The notes below the pieces were generated by a model. The model did not search any database, had not been told where the DNA came from, and saw only the letters and a program-made list of their open reading frames with translations. From positions 1 through 40,841 of the forward strand of contig JADLHM010000100.1 in the NCBI GenBank assembly GCA_020848745.1: a stretch of DNA of 40,841 nucleotides, in the 5' to 3' direction. A program made the translations under genes and the position numbers. This document shows, in pieces, positions 16,761 through 25,363 of this stretch. Positions within the stretch are counted from its first letter, which is position 1, and each line of letters opens with the position of its first letter. This DNA comes from Deltaproteobacteria bacterium (GTDB lineage Bacteria; Desulfobacterota; Binatia; UTPRO1).

Positions 16761-17888
16761 GTGGGACGTCTTGTAGTCACATTCGCAGTCGGAGCTGCCC
16801 TCGCGTTCCTCACGGGCACGAACGTGGCCGGAGAGGCGCGGCCGAGCTTCGAGTTTCGGCCCGGCGTCATCGTGGATCCGAACCGGCGCCTCGTGTATGC
16901 GATGCGCCCCGAGAAGGGCGTCCAAGCAATCGACGTGGTCACGGGCAAGGTCGTCTGGACGTCCGAGGCGGGAGACAAGCCGCTCGGCGTCCTGCGCGGC
17001 CGCCTGGTCGTGCAAGCGGACACGCCCGATCGATCCGCCGCGCTGCGGATCGTGATCCTCGAGGCGGGCGACGGCACGATGCGTTCGCAGGCGGAGGCCA
17101 TGCTGCCGGCCGAGGTCCGTCCCGCCATCGACGAGACGCCGACGTCCAGTTTCGCGACGAGAGGGTGGCAGCGCGCCGGAAAGGTATTTGTGTCGTGGGC
17201 GTTCTCGCGCCGGGTGCCGAGCGGCGTGGACACGGGCATGAGCGCGACCCAGCTTCACGGCGTCGTGGCGGTCGACGTGGCGACCGGCCGGGTCGAAACG
17301 CGCGAGCGCGAAGCTCACGACGAGACGGTGCCGTTCTCGGCCCCCGTCCGCCACGCGATGGCGGCCGGGAAGATCCCCCGAGCGCCATGGCGGACGGGAA
17401 CGCTCCTCACGGCCACTGTCCGCGCGCACGACGGCGGCAACCGCACCGTGCTCGAGCGATGGCGCGCCGATACCGGCGAGGTGCTGCCGGACGTGGTGTT
17501 GTTTCGCGACGAGGACCGCTGGTCCGTTCGCTACCCTTCGGCGGACGGCGTGCACCTGCTGGTCAGCCGCCCGACCGGCAACGCCGACGGCTCGTACACG
17601 TGGCGATTTTTTTCCCTGGAAACCGGAAGTCACATCGCCGACGTGACGGGCAGCGGACCCGGAGCACGGTTCTTCATTGCCGACGCGACTCTCGTTCATG
17701 ACGTGCGGCGGTCGGGTCGACTGGTCGGCGCTCGCTTCATCGGCGAGCAGCCGCTCAGCCTGCGGGGCGTCCGACTCGCTGACGGCTCCGAGGTCTGGTC
17801 CCAACGCCTCCGGGACACGACGCTCCCCACTGATCAACAGTACCCACCCACGACCGGGCAACCGACCGGCGTGGATTCACCGCGGTGA
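16761..17888 (+). CDS. Exported PQQ-like beta-propeller protein, hypothetical
   Basis: A 375-residue protein with a predicted signal peptide (VGRLVVTFAVGAALAFLTG, cleavage probably near VAGEA). The body has repeated beta-strand units with the ID(V)VTGKVVW, VAVDVATGRVE and RWRADTGEVLPD pattern of PQQ-like/quinoprotein-type propellers, where each blade carries an acidic residue, TG and a hydrophobic strand. Catalytic PQQ ligands are not recognisable, so a structural or binding role is more likely. The frame is open from 16629; the GTG at 16761 is chosen for the signal peptide and a GGAG nine bases upstream. The 1233-residue secreted protein follows after 69 bp on the same strand. Confidence 0.6.
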   Translation: MGRLVVTFAVGAALAFLTGTNVAGEARPSFEFRPGVIVDPNRRLVYAMRPEKGVQAIDVVTGKVVWTSEAGDKPLGVLRGRLVVQADTPDRSAALRIVILEAGDGTMRSQAEAMLPAEVRPAIDETPTSSFATRGWQRAGKVFVSWAFSRRVPSGVDTGMSATQLHGVVAVDVATGRVETREREAHDETVPFSAPVRHAMAAGKIPRAPWRTGTLLTATVRAHDGGNRTVLERWRADTGEVLPDVVLFRDEDRWSVRYPSADGVHLLVSRPTGNADGSYTWRFFSLETGSHIADVTGSGPGARFFIADATLVHDVRRSGRLVGARFIGEQPLSLRGVRLADGSEVWSQRLRDTTLPTDQQYPPTTGQPTGVDSPR

Positions 17889-17957
17889 CGCATTGGACAG
17901 CCACCGGGCCACGCCGCTGGCGCGGCCGGCATGGCTCCAGCACTGGAGGATCATTCG

Positions 17958-20900
17958 ATGAGCGAGAAGCGATCCTGGAAGCCGGACCATACGTCCTTCG
18001 GCCGGGCTCTGGTCGTCATGGTCGTTCCGTTGATGCTGGCGCTGGCACCGTCAGGCGCCGCAGCGGACGTTCCAGCACCCCCGGACGACGATCGAGTCGA
18101 ACGCATCGACGCTGGCCCTCCCCGACCGCGCGCTGCTTTACCGGCGCCGCCGCTCGCGGCGCTTCCCGTGACCGGCGCCGGCTGGACGGCGCAAGGTCCG
18201 GGACCGACGACGGGCGGCCAGGTGGAGGGCAGCACGATCCAGAACGGTGAGGTCGTGGGCGCCGTCCACGCGGTCGTGACCCATCCGACCGACGCCGACA
18301 CGATCTGGATCGGCGCGGTAAACGGCGGCTTGTGGCGAACGACCAACGCGACCGCGGCGAGCCCGGCGTGGACTCCGCTCATCGACGATTTCCCGTCGCT
18401 TTCGATCGGTGCCTTGGAGCTCGACCCGACCGACGCGGCCAATCGGACGCTGGTCGCCGGGATCGGTCGCTACAGCTCGTTCGGTAGTACGGGCGGCGCG
18501 CTGAGAGGCATCCTGCGAACGACGGATGGCGGCGCCACGTGGACGGAGCTCGGGGCCGTCGATCTCGCGGGGCGCAACGTGAGCGGCGTCGGTCCGCGCG
18601 GTGCCACGATCCTCGTCGCGGCGAGCAGTCGCGGATCCATCGGTGCCGGCATGTACCGCAGCACCGACACCGGCGCGTCCTTCCAAAACATCTCGGGGCT
18701 GAACGGCCTCGATTTCGGTGAGGTCTTCGATCTCGTCGGCGACCCGTCCGATCCCAACCGCTTCTACGCGGGGCTTCCCACCGGCGTGTTCCGCACCGAC
18801 GACGCCGGGGTGAACTGGATCGACGTGACCGACGCCGCGATCGGGGCGCTGGTGAGTGCCGCGACCAACAACATCGAGTTCGCCGTGAGCCCGGTCGCGC
18901 CAAATCCAGTCTACGCCGGCATCGTGAACAACGGACAGCTCCGCGGATTCTTCCGATCCGGGGACCAAGGTGCCACCTGGACGGCCATGGACCTGCCGCA
19001 GGTCGTGGCGGGCGCGTTCGCGATCACGAACGCGACCAACGCGACGCCGATCGTCATCACCTCGAACAACCACGGGCTCACCAACAACGAGCAGCCGCAG
19101 GTCCGTATCAGCGGAGTCACCGGCAACACGGCGGCGAACGGCGACTTCTTCGTGACCGTCATCGACAACAACAACTTCTCGCTGAACGGCAGCGCCAGCA
19201 ACGGGGCTTACGGGGGCGGCGGCACGTGGGGGAAGATCACCGGTCTCGAGCCGCGCTTCGAGCCAGGCTCGCAAGGTGCGACGCACTTCTCGATCGTCGC
19301 CGACCCCGGCGCCGTGAATCTCGTCTACGTGGGCGGCGATCGGCAAGACTTTCCGAACCCGCTCGGGGCAGCGACCTTCAGCGGGCGCCTGTTCCGCGGG
19401 GATTTCGCGATCGCACCCGGGGGGCCGGGCACCATTCCGTCGCCGCAGTGGACGTCGCTGACCCACGTCGGTACGGGCGCGAACTCGGCGCCGCACGCCG
19501 ATTCCCGTGAGATGCGCTTCGATGCGAACGGGGACATCATCGAAGGTGACGATGGCGGCATCTATCGCCGGACCGATCCGGGACTCACCACCGGTGATTG
19601 GGCGTCGGTGATCGGCGACCTGCAAGTCACCGAGTTCCACGACATCGCCTACGACACCAACTCGAACATCATCATCGGCGGCGCTCAGGATACCGGCACG
19701 CCCGAGCAGACCGCGACGGGGAGCACCACCTGGCGCAGCGTCTCGACCGCAGACGGCGGCGACGTCGCCGTCGACGACACGAGCGTCGCCGGTCAGTCGA
19801 TGCGCTATTCGAGCACGCAGAATCTCGGCGGTTTCCGGCGGCGCACCTGCGACAACGCCAACAACTGCGGCGGCGCCACGGCCGTCGGCCTCAACGTGAC
19901 GAGCGGATCGGCGCTGCAGCGCCAGTTCGTGACGCCGATCGAGCTGAACGTCGCCGATCAGACCCGTCTCGTCATCGGCGGCGCCAACGGCGTGTACGAA
20001 TCCGCCGACCAGGGCGACAACATCGCCCAGGTCGGCACCACGGGCCCGACGGTGTGCATCGGCGGTGGCAGCGCCGGCAACGCGTGCGGCGTGGACGCCA
20101 ACTGTCCCAATGGCGTGTGCGGCTATCTCGTGAACCGCAACGCGATGGCCTACGGACATCAGAGCAACGCCGACCTGATCTACGTCGGCTCCAATGCGCG
20201 CGTCCTCGTCCGGACGACCGCCGCCGGCACCATGGATCCGACGCCGACCGCGTTTCCCGGCGGCACGGTGCTCGACCTCGTCGTCGCGCCCTCGGATGCC
20301 GATCGCCTCTACGCGATCGACGTCGCTGGCGTCTACGAGACCACCGACGGCGGGACGACCTGGACGGACGTCACGGGCAATCTCAGCGACGACGGGGCGA
20401 CGAACTTCCGGAGTCTCGTGTACATCGAGGGCGCCGGCAACGATCTTCTCGTAGTCGGTACCAGCCAGGGGGTCTTCGTCTCGATCGAGTCGGATTTCGA
20501 TTCCTGGCTCGAGCTCGGCGGCATCCCGAATGCGCTGGTATGGGATCTCGACTACGACGCCACCGACCGGCTCCTCGTGGCCGGTACGCTCGGCCGGGGC
20601 GCCTGGACGCAGCTGATCACGATCGCCGATCTCGCGATCGAGAAGGCCGCCTCGCCCGACCCCGTATCGCCGGGACAGACGCTCACCTACGAGATCACGG
20701 TGACGAACAACGGCCCGGAGGCCGCGGCCGGCGTCATCGTCACCGACCTCCTGCCGCCCGAGGTGAGCTACGTCAGCGACACCGACGCCTGCGTGGAGGG
20801 ACCTCCCGGCACGCTGACGTGCAGCGTCGGCAACATCGCGAGCACGCAGAGCGTCACGTTCGAGATCGAGGTGGAGGTCGATCCGGATCTCGTCCAGCCC

Positions 20901-21659
20901 GCCTGCGAGCCGTTCTCGATCAGCAACACGGCGTCGGTCGTCGCACCGGTCCTGGATCCCGATCCCGACAACAACGCCGTCACGATCGAGACGGCAGTCG
21001 CGTTCCCGCTCGATCACTTCCTCTGTTACGAGGTCGAGCTCCAACCGTTCGGAAGCTGGACGGGGGTCACCCTCGACGACGCGTTCGGTCAGGGGATCGT
21101 CGACGTGAGCAATCTGAAGCGGCTCTGTACCCCCACCGACAAGAACGGTGAAGACCCGACGGCACCCCTCCAACCCTGCCACCTCACTGCGTACGAGATC
21201 GATCAGAGTCCGCCTCCGCCGATCCGGAGCGGCGTGCAGGTCGACAATCAATTCGGCGTGGTGACGGTGGACGTCGGCCGTCCCGAGCGCCTGCTGGTGC
21301 CGACCGCGAAGGAACCGAACGCGGCGCCGCCGCCGCTCGTCGCCCCGACCATCGATCACTTCAAGTGCCATCGCGTGCGCGGCGCCCGCACGCGCGTCAA
21401 GGGGCTGACCCTGACCGACCAGATCGACGAGCGCGGCGGCAGCGTCATCCGGCCGCTCCGCCTCTGCAGCCCGGCCGACAAGAACGGCGGGGGGATCATC
21501 GATCCGAGCGTCCATCTGATGTGCTACCAGGTGCGCACGCGACCGCGGCGCCCGACGTTCAGTGGCCCGTTCGGGATCGACAATCAGTTCGACGGCTTCG
21601 CCATCAACCTCACCGGCGTTCGCGAGCTTTGTGTGCCCTCGACGGTGACGATTCCGTAG
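17958..21659 (+). CDS. Large secreted mosaic protein: Asp-box propeller, FCCH-like insert, DUF11 and C-terminal Cys repeats
   Basis: A 1233-residue protein; ATG at 17958 with GGAGGA at 17945-17950. Signal peptide 1-37 (ALVVMVVPLMLALAPSGAAA). Residues about 60-880 form a sortilin/BNR-type propeller with at least five Asp-box motifs: TTDGGATWTE, STDTGASFQN, TDDAGVNWID, SGDQGATWTA, TTDGGTTWTD. A block at about 354-426 (ATPIVITSNNHGL, NNFSLNGSA) resembles the FCCH repeat of phage and surface proteins, inserted between blades. A Cys cluster (CIGGGSAGNAC, CPNGVC) lies near 700-722. A DUF11 domain (SPGQTLTYEITVTNNGPEAA) spans about 890-1010. The C-terminus (1016-1233) holds two roughly 100-residue repeats, each with DHF.C, LC.P.DKNG and NQFG/NQFD motifs. 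No membrane anchor or sorting tail; probably secreted or surface-bound. Confidence 0.85.
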   Translation: MSEKRSWKPDHTSFGRALVVMVVPLMLALAPSGAAADVPAPPDDDRVERIDAGPPRPRAALPAPPLAALPVTGAGWTAQGPGPTTGGQVEGSTIQNGEVVGAVHAVVTHPTDADTIWIGAVNGGLWRTTNATAASPAWTPLIDDFPSLSIGALELDPTDAANRTLVAGIGRYSSFGSTGGALRGILRTTDGGATWTELGAVDLAGRNVSGVGPRGATILVAASSRGSIGAGMYRSTDTGASFQNISGLNGLDFGEVFDLVGDPSDPNRFYAGLPTGVFRTDDAGVNWIDVTDAAIGALVSAATNNIEFAVSPVAPNPVYAGIVNNGQLRGFFRSGDQGATWTAMDLPQVVAGAFAITNATNATPIVITSNNHGLTNNEQPQVRISGVTGNTAANGDFFVTVIDNNNFSLNGSASNGAYGGGGTWGKITGLEPRFEPGSQGATHFSIVADPGAVNLVYVGGDRQDFPNPLGAATFSGRLFRGDFAIAPGGPGTIPSPQWTSLTHVGTGANSAPHADSREMRFDANGDIIEGDDGGIYRRTDPGLTTGDWASVIGDLQVTEFHDIAYDTNSNIIIGGAQDTGTPEQTATGSTTWRSVSTADGGDVAVDDTSVAGQSMRYSSTQNLGGFRRRTCDNANNCGGATAVGLNVTSGSALQRQFVTPIELNVADQTRLVIGGANGVYESADQGDNIAQVGTTGPTVCIGGGSAGNACGVDANCPNGVCGYLVNRNAMAYGHQSNADLIYVGSNARVLVRTTAAGTMDPTPTAFPGGTVLDLVVAPSDADRLYAIDVAGVYETTDGGTTWTDVTGNLSDDGATNFRSLVYIEGAGNDLLVVGTSQGVFVSIESDFDSWLELGGIPNALVWDLDYDATDRLLVAGTLGRGAWTQLITIADLAIEKAASPDPVSPGQTLTYEITVTNNGPEAAAGVIVTDLLPPEVSYVSDTDACVEGPPGTLTCSVGNIASTQSVTFEIEVEVDPDLVQPACEPFSISNTASVVAPVLDPDPDNNAVTIETAVAFPLDHFLCYEVELQPFGSWTGVTLDDAFGQGIVDVSNLKRLCTPTDKNGEDPTAPLQPCHLTAYEIDQSPPPPIRSGVQVDNQFGVVTVDVGRPERLLVPTAKEPNAAPPPLVAPTIDHFKCHRVRGARTRVKGLTLTDQIDERGGSVIRPLRLCSPADKNGGGIIDPSVHLMCYQVRTRPRRPTFSGPFGIDNQFDGFAINLTGVRELCVPSTVTIP

Positions 21660-21680
21660 CGTCGGCGCTTCGTCCGACGC
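21659..21680 (+). terminator. Stem-loop after the mosaic protein gene
   Basis: GCGTCGG and CCGACGC form a perfect 7-bp stem with an 8-nt loop starting at the last base of the stop codon. No T run, so termination is only suggested. Confidence 0.35.
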
Positions 21681-21721
21681 GCGGGAGAATCGCTGACGAA
21701 CGACAGTCGCGGGCCACCGCC

Positions 21722-21751
21722 TTGACGTCCGCGTCGGGCGACGCATAGCAT
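21722..21751 (+). promoter_or_regulatory. Predicted promoter of the small subunit/GMC operon
   Basis: TTGACG at 21722-21727, 18-bp spacer, TAGCAT at 21746-21751. A transcript starting near 21758-21763 would exclude an ATG at 21750 as the operon start and leaves the ATG at 21780. Confidence 0.45.
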
Positions 21752-21779
21752 GCGCGCCGCTGATGCGAGGCGTCGATTG

Positions 21780-22385
21780 ATGGATGACCGCGCGACGCTC
21801 GAGGAATTGCGCGTCGACCTGACGCGCCGGCGCCTCCTGCAGACGGGCTTCGGCGGCGCCCTGCTCCTGGCCTTCGGCTCCGTGCTCCCCTCGGGGTGCA
21901 CGCGCTATTCTCCGGTCGAGAGCGCGCTGCGCTTCCTGACGCGCAAGGAGTACGCGGTCGTGACGCAGGCGGCGGTCCGCATTCTCGGGCTCCCGGACGA
22001 GGAGCGCGAGCGCCTCGGCGGCTTCATCGACGGTCTGCTCGCCGATCTCCCGCCGACCTCGCAGGGCCAGGCCCGGCTCATGCTGCGCGTGGTCGAGCAC
22101 GGGACGCACCTCTTCGACCTGAAGCCGCGGCGCTTCACGCGGCTGTCGCCCGCCGACCAGGACGCCTACCTGCGCGGGTGGATGGAGAGCACGCTCGGGG
22201 CGCGGCGTGTGATCTTCCGCGCCCTCAAGACACTCGCCGCGCTCGGGTACTATGCGCAGACGCAGTCGTTCGCCGAAATCGGTTATGACGGCCCGTGGCT
22301 CGGGCGCATCGAGGCGCCGTCGCGTGTGACGCACGAGGCGCCCGTCGATCTCGCGACCGTGCTCGCCGCGCGGCGAGCGTCATGA
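21780..22385 (+). CDS. Small Tat-type subunit associated with GMC oxidoreductase (gluconate 2-dehydrogenase subunit 3-like)
   Basis: A 201-residue protein with a twin-arginine-type leader: TRRRLLQTGFGGALLLAFGS, followed by a Cys (LPSGC) that could be lipidated. The mature part is helical, with LRFLTRKEYAVVTQAAVRIL near its start. This matches the small subunit that escorts membrane-bound FAD dehydrogenases such as gluconate 2-dehydrogenase. Its stop overlaps the ATG of the GMC gene by 4 bp, typical of the pair. The Tat signal would carry the folded, FAD-loaded partner across the membrane as a complex, since the large subunit has no signal of its own. Start at 21780 follows the promoter and GAGGCG. 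Identity is by context and general pattern. Confidence 0.7.
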   Translation: MDDRATLEELRVDLTRRRLLQTGFGGALLLAFGSVLPSGCTRYSPVESALRFLTRKEYAVVTQAAVRILGLPDEERERLGGFIDGLLADLPPTSQGQARLMLRVVEHGTHLFDLKPRRFTRLSPADQDAYLRGWMESTLGARRVIFRALKTLAALGYYAQTQSFAEIGYDGPWLGRIEAPSRVTHEAPVDLATVLAARRAS

Positions 22386-23914
22386 TCCTCGACACCGCGA
22401 CCGTCGACGCCGACGTGCAGCTCCGCGCCGACGTGTGCGTCGTCGGCTCGGGCGCGGGAGGCGCGGCCGTCGCCGCGGAGCTCGCCGAGGCCGGCCATTC
22501 CGTCGTCCTGGTCGAGGACGGTCCGTATCTGCGCGGCGAAGACTTCGTCCAGCGCGAGGACGTGATGTACCCGCGGCTCTACCGCGAGGGCGGCACGAAG
22601 GCGACGGCGGATTACACCGTGCTCGTCTCGCAGGGCCGGGCGGTCGGCGGTTCGACGGTCGCGAGCTTCTGTCTCTGCGTGCGCCCCCCGCGTCCGCTGC
22701 TCGGCTACTGGGCGCGGCAGCTCGGTCTCGCGGGCCTCGAGCACGAGGCGATGCACCCGTTCTTCCGGACGGTCGAGAAGCGCATCGGAGCGCAGCCCAT
22801 CCGGCCCGAGCAGGTGAACGGCAACAGCGCCAAGCTCCAGCACGGGAGCGAGAAGCTCGGCTACCGCGGGTATCGGCCGTTCCACAATCGCGTCGAGTGT
22901 CTGGGCGCGGGCTACTGCGCCCTCGGCTGCACCTACGACCGCAAGGGCGATGCGCTGACGACCTACGTTCCGGCCGCCTCGCGCGCGGGGGCGGTGATCG
23001 TCCCGGACTGCCAGGTGACGCAGGTTCGCATCGGCAAGGGGAGGGCCGCGGGCGTCGCGGGCGTGTTCCGCCGCTCGCGGACCGGTGCGGCCCACACGCT
23101 CGACGTCGCCGCGAAGGTCGTCGTGCTCGCGGCGGGCGCCGTCAACTCGCCGCGGATCTGGCGGCAGAGTCGGTTGCCCGATCCCTCGGACACCGTCGGG
23201 CGCAACCTGCGCTTGCAGCCGCAGGTCGTCGTGACCGCGCTCTATCCCGAGCCGATCGAGTCGTGGAAGGGCATCCCGCAGGGCTACGTCGTCGACGAGT
23301 TCCTGACGATCGGCGGGCGCTCCGCCGGCTCCGGCTATCTCCTCGTGCCGGCGTTCGCGCACCCCGTCGCCGCGGCGAGCATGCTGCCCGGCTACGGCGC
23401 CGAGCACCGCGAGCTCATGGGGCTCTATCCGCGGCTCGGCGCCATCGCGGTGCTGCTGCACGATCACACGCGCGGCCGCCTCGAGCTCGAGGAAACGGGG
23501 CCGCCGGCCGTGAGCTATCGCCTCGGCGGCAGCGACGAGGACCAGCTGATGGACGCGCTCGAGAAGGCCTGCGACATCAGTTTCGCGGCCGGCGCGGAGA
23601 AGGTGTTCCTGCCCTACAACGAGGTCGTCACGATCGCGAAGCGCGGGGCGTACCAGCCGATCCGCGACCGCGGCGTGCGGATGAACGATCCGCTGTTCCT
23701 GTCGTACCAGCCCCAGGGCACGCTTCGCATGGGCGGCGACCGTCGGAAGTCGGTCGTCGACCCGCAGGGCGAGGCGCACGCCGTGCGCGGGCTCTTCGTC
23801 GCCGACGCGAGCGTGTTCCCGACGAGCGTCGCCGTGCCGGCGCAGGTGACGGTGATGGCGCTGGCCACGCGCACCGCACAGCACATCGTCGATCACGCCG
23901 ACCGCTACTTCTGA
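22382..23914 (+). CDS. GMC-family FAD oxidoreductase with atypical active site
   Basis: A 510-residue flavoprotein. The N-terminal FAD loop is VVGSGAGGAAVA (22-27 glycines), GRAVGGSTV is the GMC signature 1 region, VVLAAGAVNSPRI resembles signature 2, and LFVADASVFPT leads into the C-terminal FAD contact. ECLGAGYCALGCTYDRKGDAL is a Cys-rich segment found in long-chain alcohol/sterol and gluconate-type members. The two usual catalytic residues are replaced: the His of the HPxGTxRMG block is Gln (YQPQGTLRMG), and the His/Asn of the C-terminal NPxxT-type block is Pro (AVPAQVTVMA). The first change is one base away (CAG against CAC). It may oxidise by another mechanism, bind without turnover, or form a diverged subclass. 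Translated with its Tat-type partner. Confidence 0.88.
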   Translation: MILDTATVDADVQLRADVCVVGSGAGGAAVAAELAEAGHSVVLVEDGPYLRGEDFVQREDVMYPRLYREGGTKATADYTVLVSQGRAVGGSTVASFCLCVRPPRPLLGYWARQLGLAGLEHEAMHPFFRTVEKRIGAQPIRPEQVNGNSAKLQHGSEKLGYRGYRPFHNRVECLGAGYCALGCTYDRKGDALTTYVPAASRAGAVIVPDCQVTQVRIGKGRAAGVAGVFRRSRTGAAHTLDVAAKVVVLAAGAVNSPRIWRQSRLPDPSDTVGRNLRLQPQVVVTALYPEPIESWKGIPQGYVVDEFLTIGGRSAGSGYLLVPAFAHPVAAASMLPGYGAEHRELMGLYPRLGAIAVLLHDHTRGRLELEETGPPAVSYRLGGSDEDQLMDALEKACDISFAAGAEKVFLPYNEVVTIAKRGAYQPIRDRGVRMNDPLFLSYQPQGTLRMGGDRRKSVVDPQGEAHAVRGLFVADASVFPTSVAVPAQVTVMALATRTAQHIVDHADRYF

Positions 23915-23928
23915 ATCGGGAGGCGGGG

Positions 23929-25359
23929 CTATTTCAGCGTCTTCGCCGAGAAGCCGCGGTCGTTGAAGGTGAGGAGCGTACGCTTGCCCGCGAGCACGGT
24001 CTCGAGCACGACCTCGCGGCCCCAGAGCCGGTAGACGTAGCCGAGGGTCTTCTCGCCGTTCTCGAGCTGTAGGTCGCGGCCGTCGTGGTCGTGCATGAGG
24101 TAGAGCGTGCGCTTGTGGCCGAAATCGGCGTCCTCGATGCGGATCACCGGAATGCCTCCCATGCCGACGCTGCGGATCAGCTGCTCCTTCACGGCCCGCC
24201 AGCCCTGCTCGTCGGCGACCTTGCTGATGACGAGGTCGTCGCCTTTGGGCTCGTACTCGAAGAGGTCCATCTCCCGCATGAGCTCCTCGGTGAGGAAGCG
24301 GCGGAGGAAGGACTGGTCGCGGTCGGTCTCGCGCACCTCGAGGAGCTTCTGCATCCCGGTCTTGGCGGGCGTTCCGTGCTCGCGGATCTCTTCCGGCGTC
24401 GGCTCGTCGAAGCGGCGCTTCAGGTCGGTCCAGATCTTGAGGCCAAGGTGGTACGGGTTGATGCCGCCCGGCGTCGGCCGCACGACCTGGTTGTGGCGTA
24501 CCAGGAACTCGAGGTGCAGATCCTGGGGCAGCTCGATCGCGTTCAGGATCTCGCGATGGACCCAGGAGGCCCAGCCCTCGTTCATGATCTTGGTTTCGAT
24601 CTGCGGGATGAAGTAGCGCGCCTCCTCGTCGACGACGGTGAGCAGGTCGCGCTCCCAGTTCGCGAGGTAAGGGTTGTGGTCACGGATGAAGAGCAGGATG
24701 TCGGGCTCGGGCGAGAGCGGCGCTTTTTGCAGATCGGGCTCGACGTAGTCGGGCCGGCGGTGGATGCTCTTGAACGGATCGTGAGCGGCCTGGGCGTTTC
24801 GCAGCATCTCCTGCCGCTCTTCCTCGGGTGACAGCTTCTTCACGGCGAGGTTCCGGCGGCGCTGCAGCGACAGCGCGTGCGCGGCGTCGAGGATGTTCTC
24901 GACCTTGTCGGCGCCGATCGACGGATCCTCCGTGTAGGCGCGGACGCGCTCCGCGTGGGCTTTGAAGGTGCCGATCGTGAACTCGGCGCGCGTCGACTTG
25001 AACGTGAAGTTGTTCTTGAAGAAGTCGTTGTGGCCGTAGACGTGCGCGATCGTCAGCACCTGGAGGCAGAGGGAGTTGTCGCGCATCAGGTAGGCGAGCG
25101 CCGGGTTCGAGTTGATGACCATCTCGTACGGCAGGCCGGAGAGGCCGTACTCGTAGAGGGTCTTCAGCTTCTCGAAGGCCTTGCCGTAGGACCAGTGCGG
25201 GTAGTGCGACGGGATGCCGGAATACGCCATGTACGCCAGCATGTCGCTGTGGTTGCAGAGCTCGAACTCCTGCGGGTAGCAGTCGAGTCCGAGGGCGTCG
25301 ACCTGCGCGCGAATCTTGGCGTCCCAGTAGGCGAGATCGTCGAGGCTCCAACCCGGCAT
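23929..25359 (-). CDS. spoVR: SpoVR/YcgB family protein
   Basis: A 476-residue protein matching SpoVR (Bacillus spore cortex) and E. coli YcgB over its length: LDCYPQEFELCNHSDMLAYM, GLPYEMVINSNPALAYLM, AHVYGHNDFFKNNFTF, MNEGWASWVHREIL and NPYHLGLKIWTDL. The conserved His/Glu residues in the HVYGHNDFF and EGWASW blocks look like a metal or active centre, but biochemistry is not established. Last gene of a three-gene leftward operon: only 4 bp separate it from the YeaH-type gene. The lineage shows no other spore genes here, so the role is presumably stress or starvation physiology rather than sporulation. Confidence 0.95.
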   Translation of the reverse strand: MPGWSLDDLAYWDAKIRAQVDALGLDCYPQEFELCNHSDMLAYMAYSGIPSHYPHWSYGKAFEKLKTLYEYGLSGLPYEMVINSNPALAYLMRDNSLCLQVLTIAHVYGHNDFFKNNFTFKSTRAEFTIGTFKAHAERVRAYTEDPSIGADKVENILDAAHALSLQRRRNLAVKKLSPEEERQEMLRNAQAAHDPFKSIHRRPDYVEPDLQKAPLSPEPDILLFIRDHNPYLANWERDLLTVVDEEARYFIPQIETKIMNEGWASWVHREILNAIELPQDLHLEFLVRHNQVVRPTPGGINPYHLGLKIWTDLKRRFDEPTPEEIREHGTPAKTGMQKLLEVRETDRDQSFLRRFLTEELMREMDLFEYEPKGDDLVISKVADEQGWRAVKEQLIRSVGMGGIPVIRIEDADFGHKRTLYLMHDHDGRDLQLENGEKTLGYVYRLWGREVVLETVLAGKRTLLTFNDRGFSAKTLK

Positions 25360-25363
25360 CGCG

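Noticed and set aside
18138-22334. Minus-strand open frame of about 1398 residues opposite the mosaic protein
   Set aside because: Low-complexity composition with no motif; the plus strand has signal peptide, Asp boxes, DUF11 and repeats.
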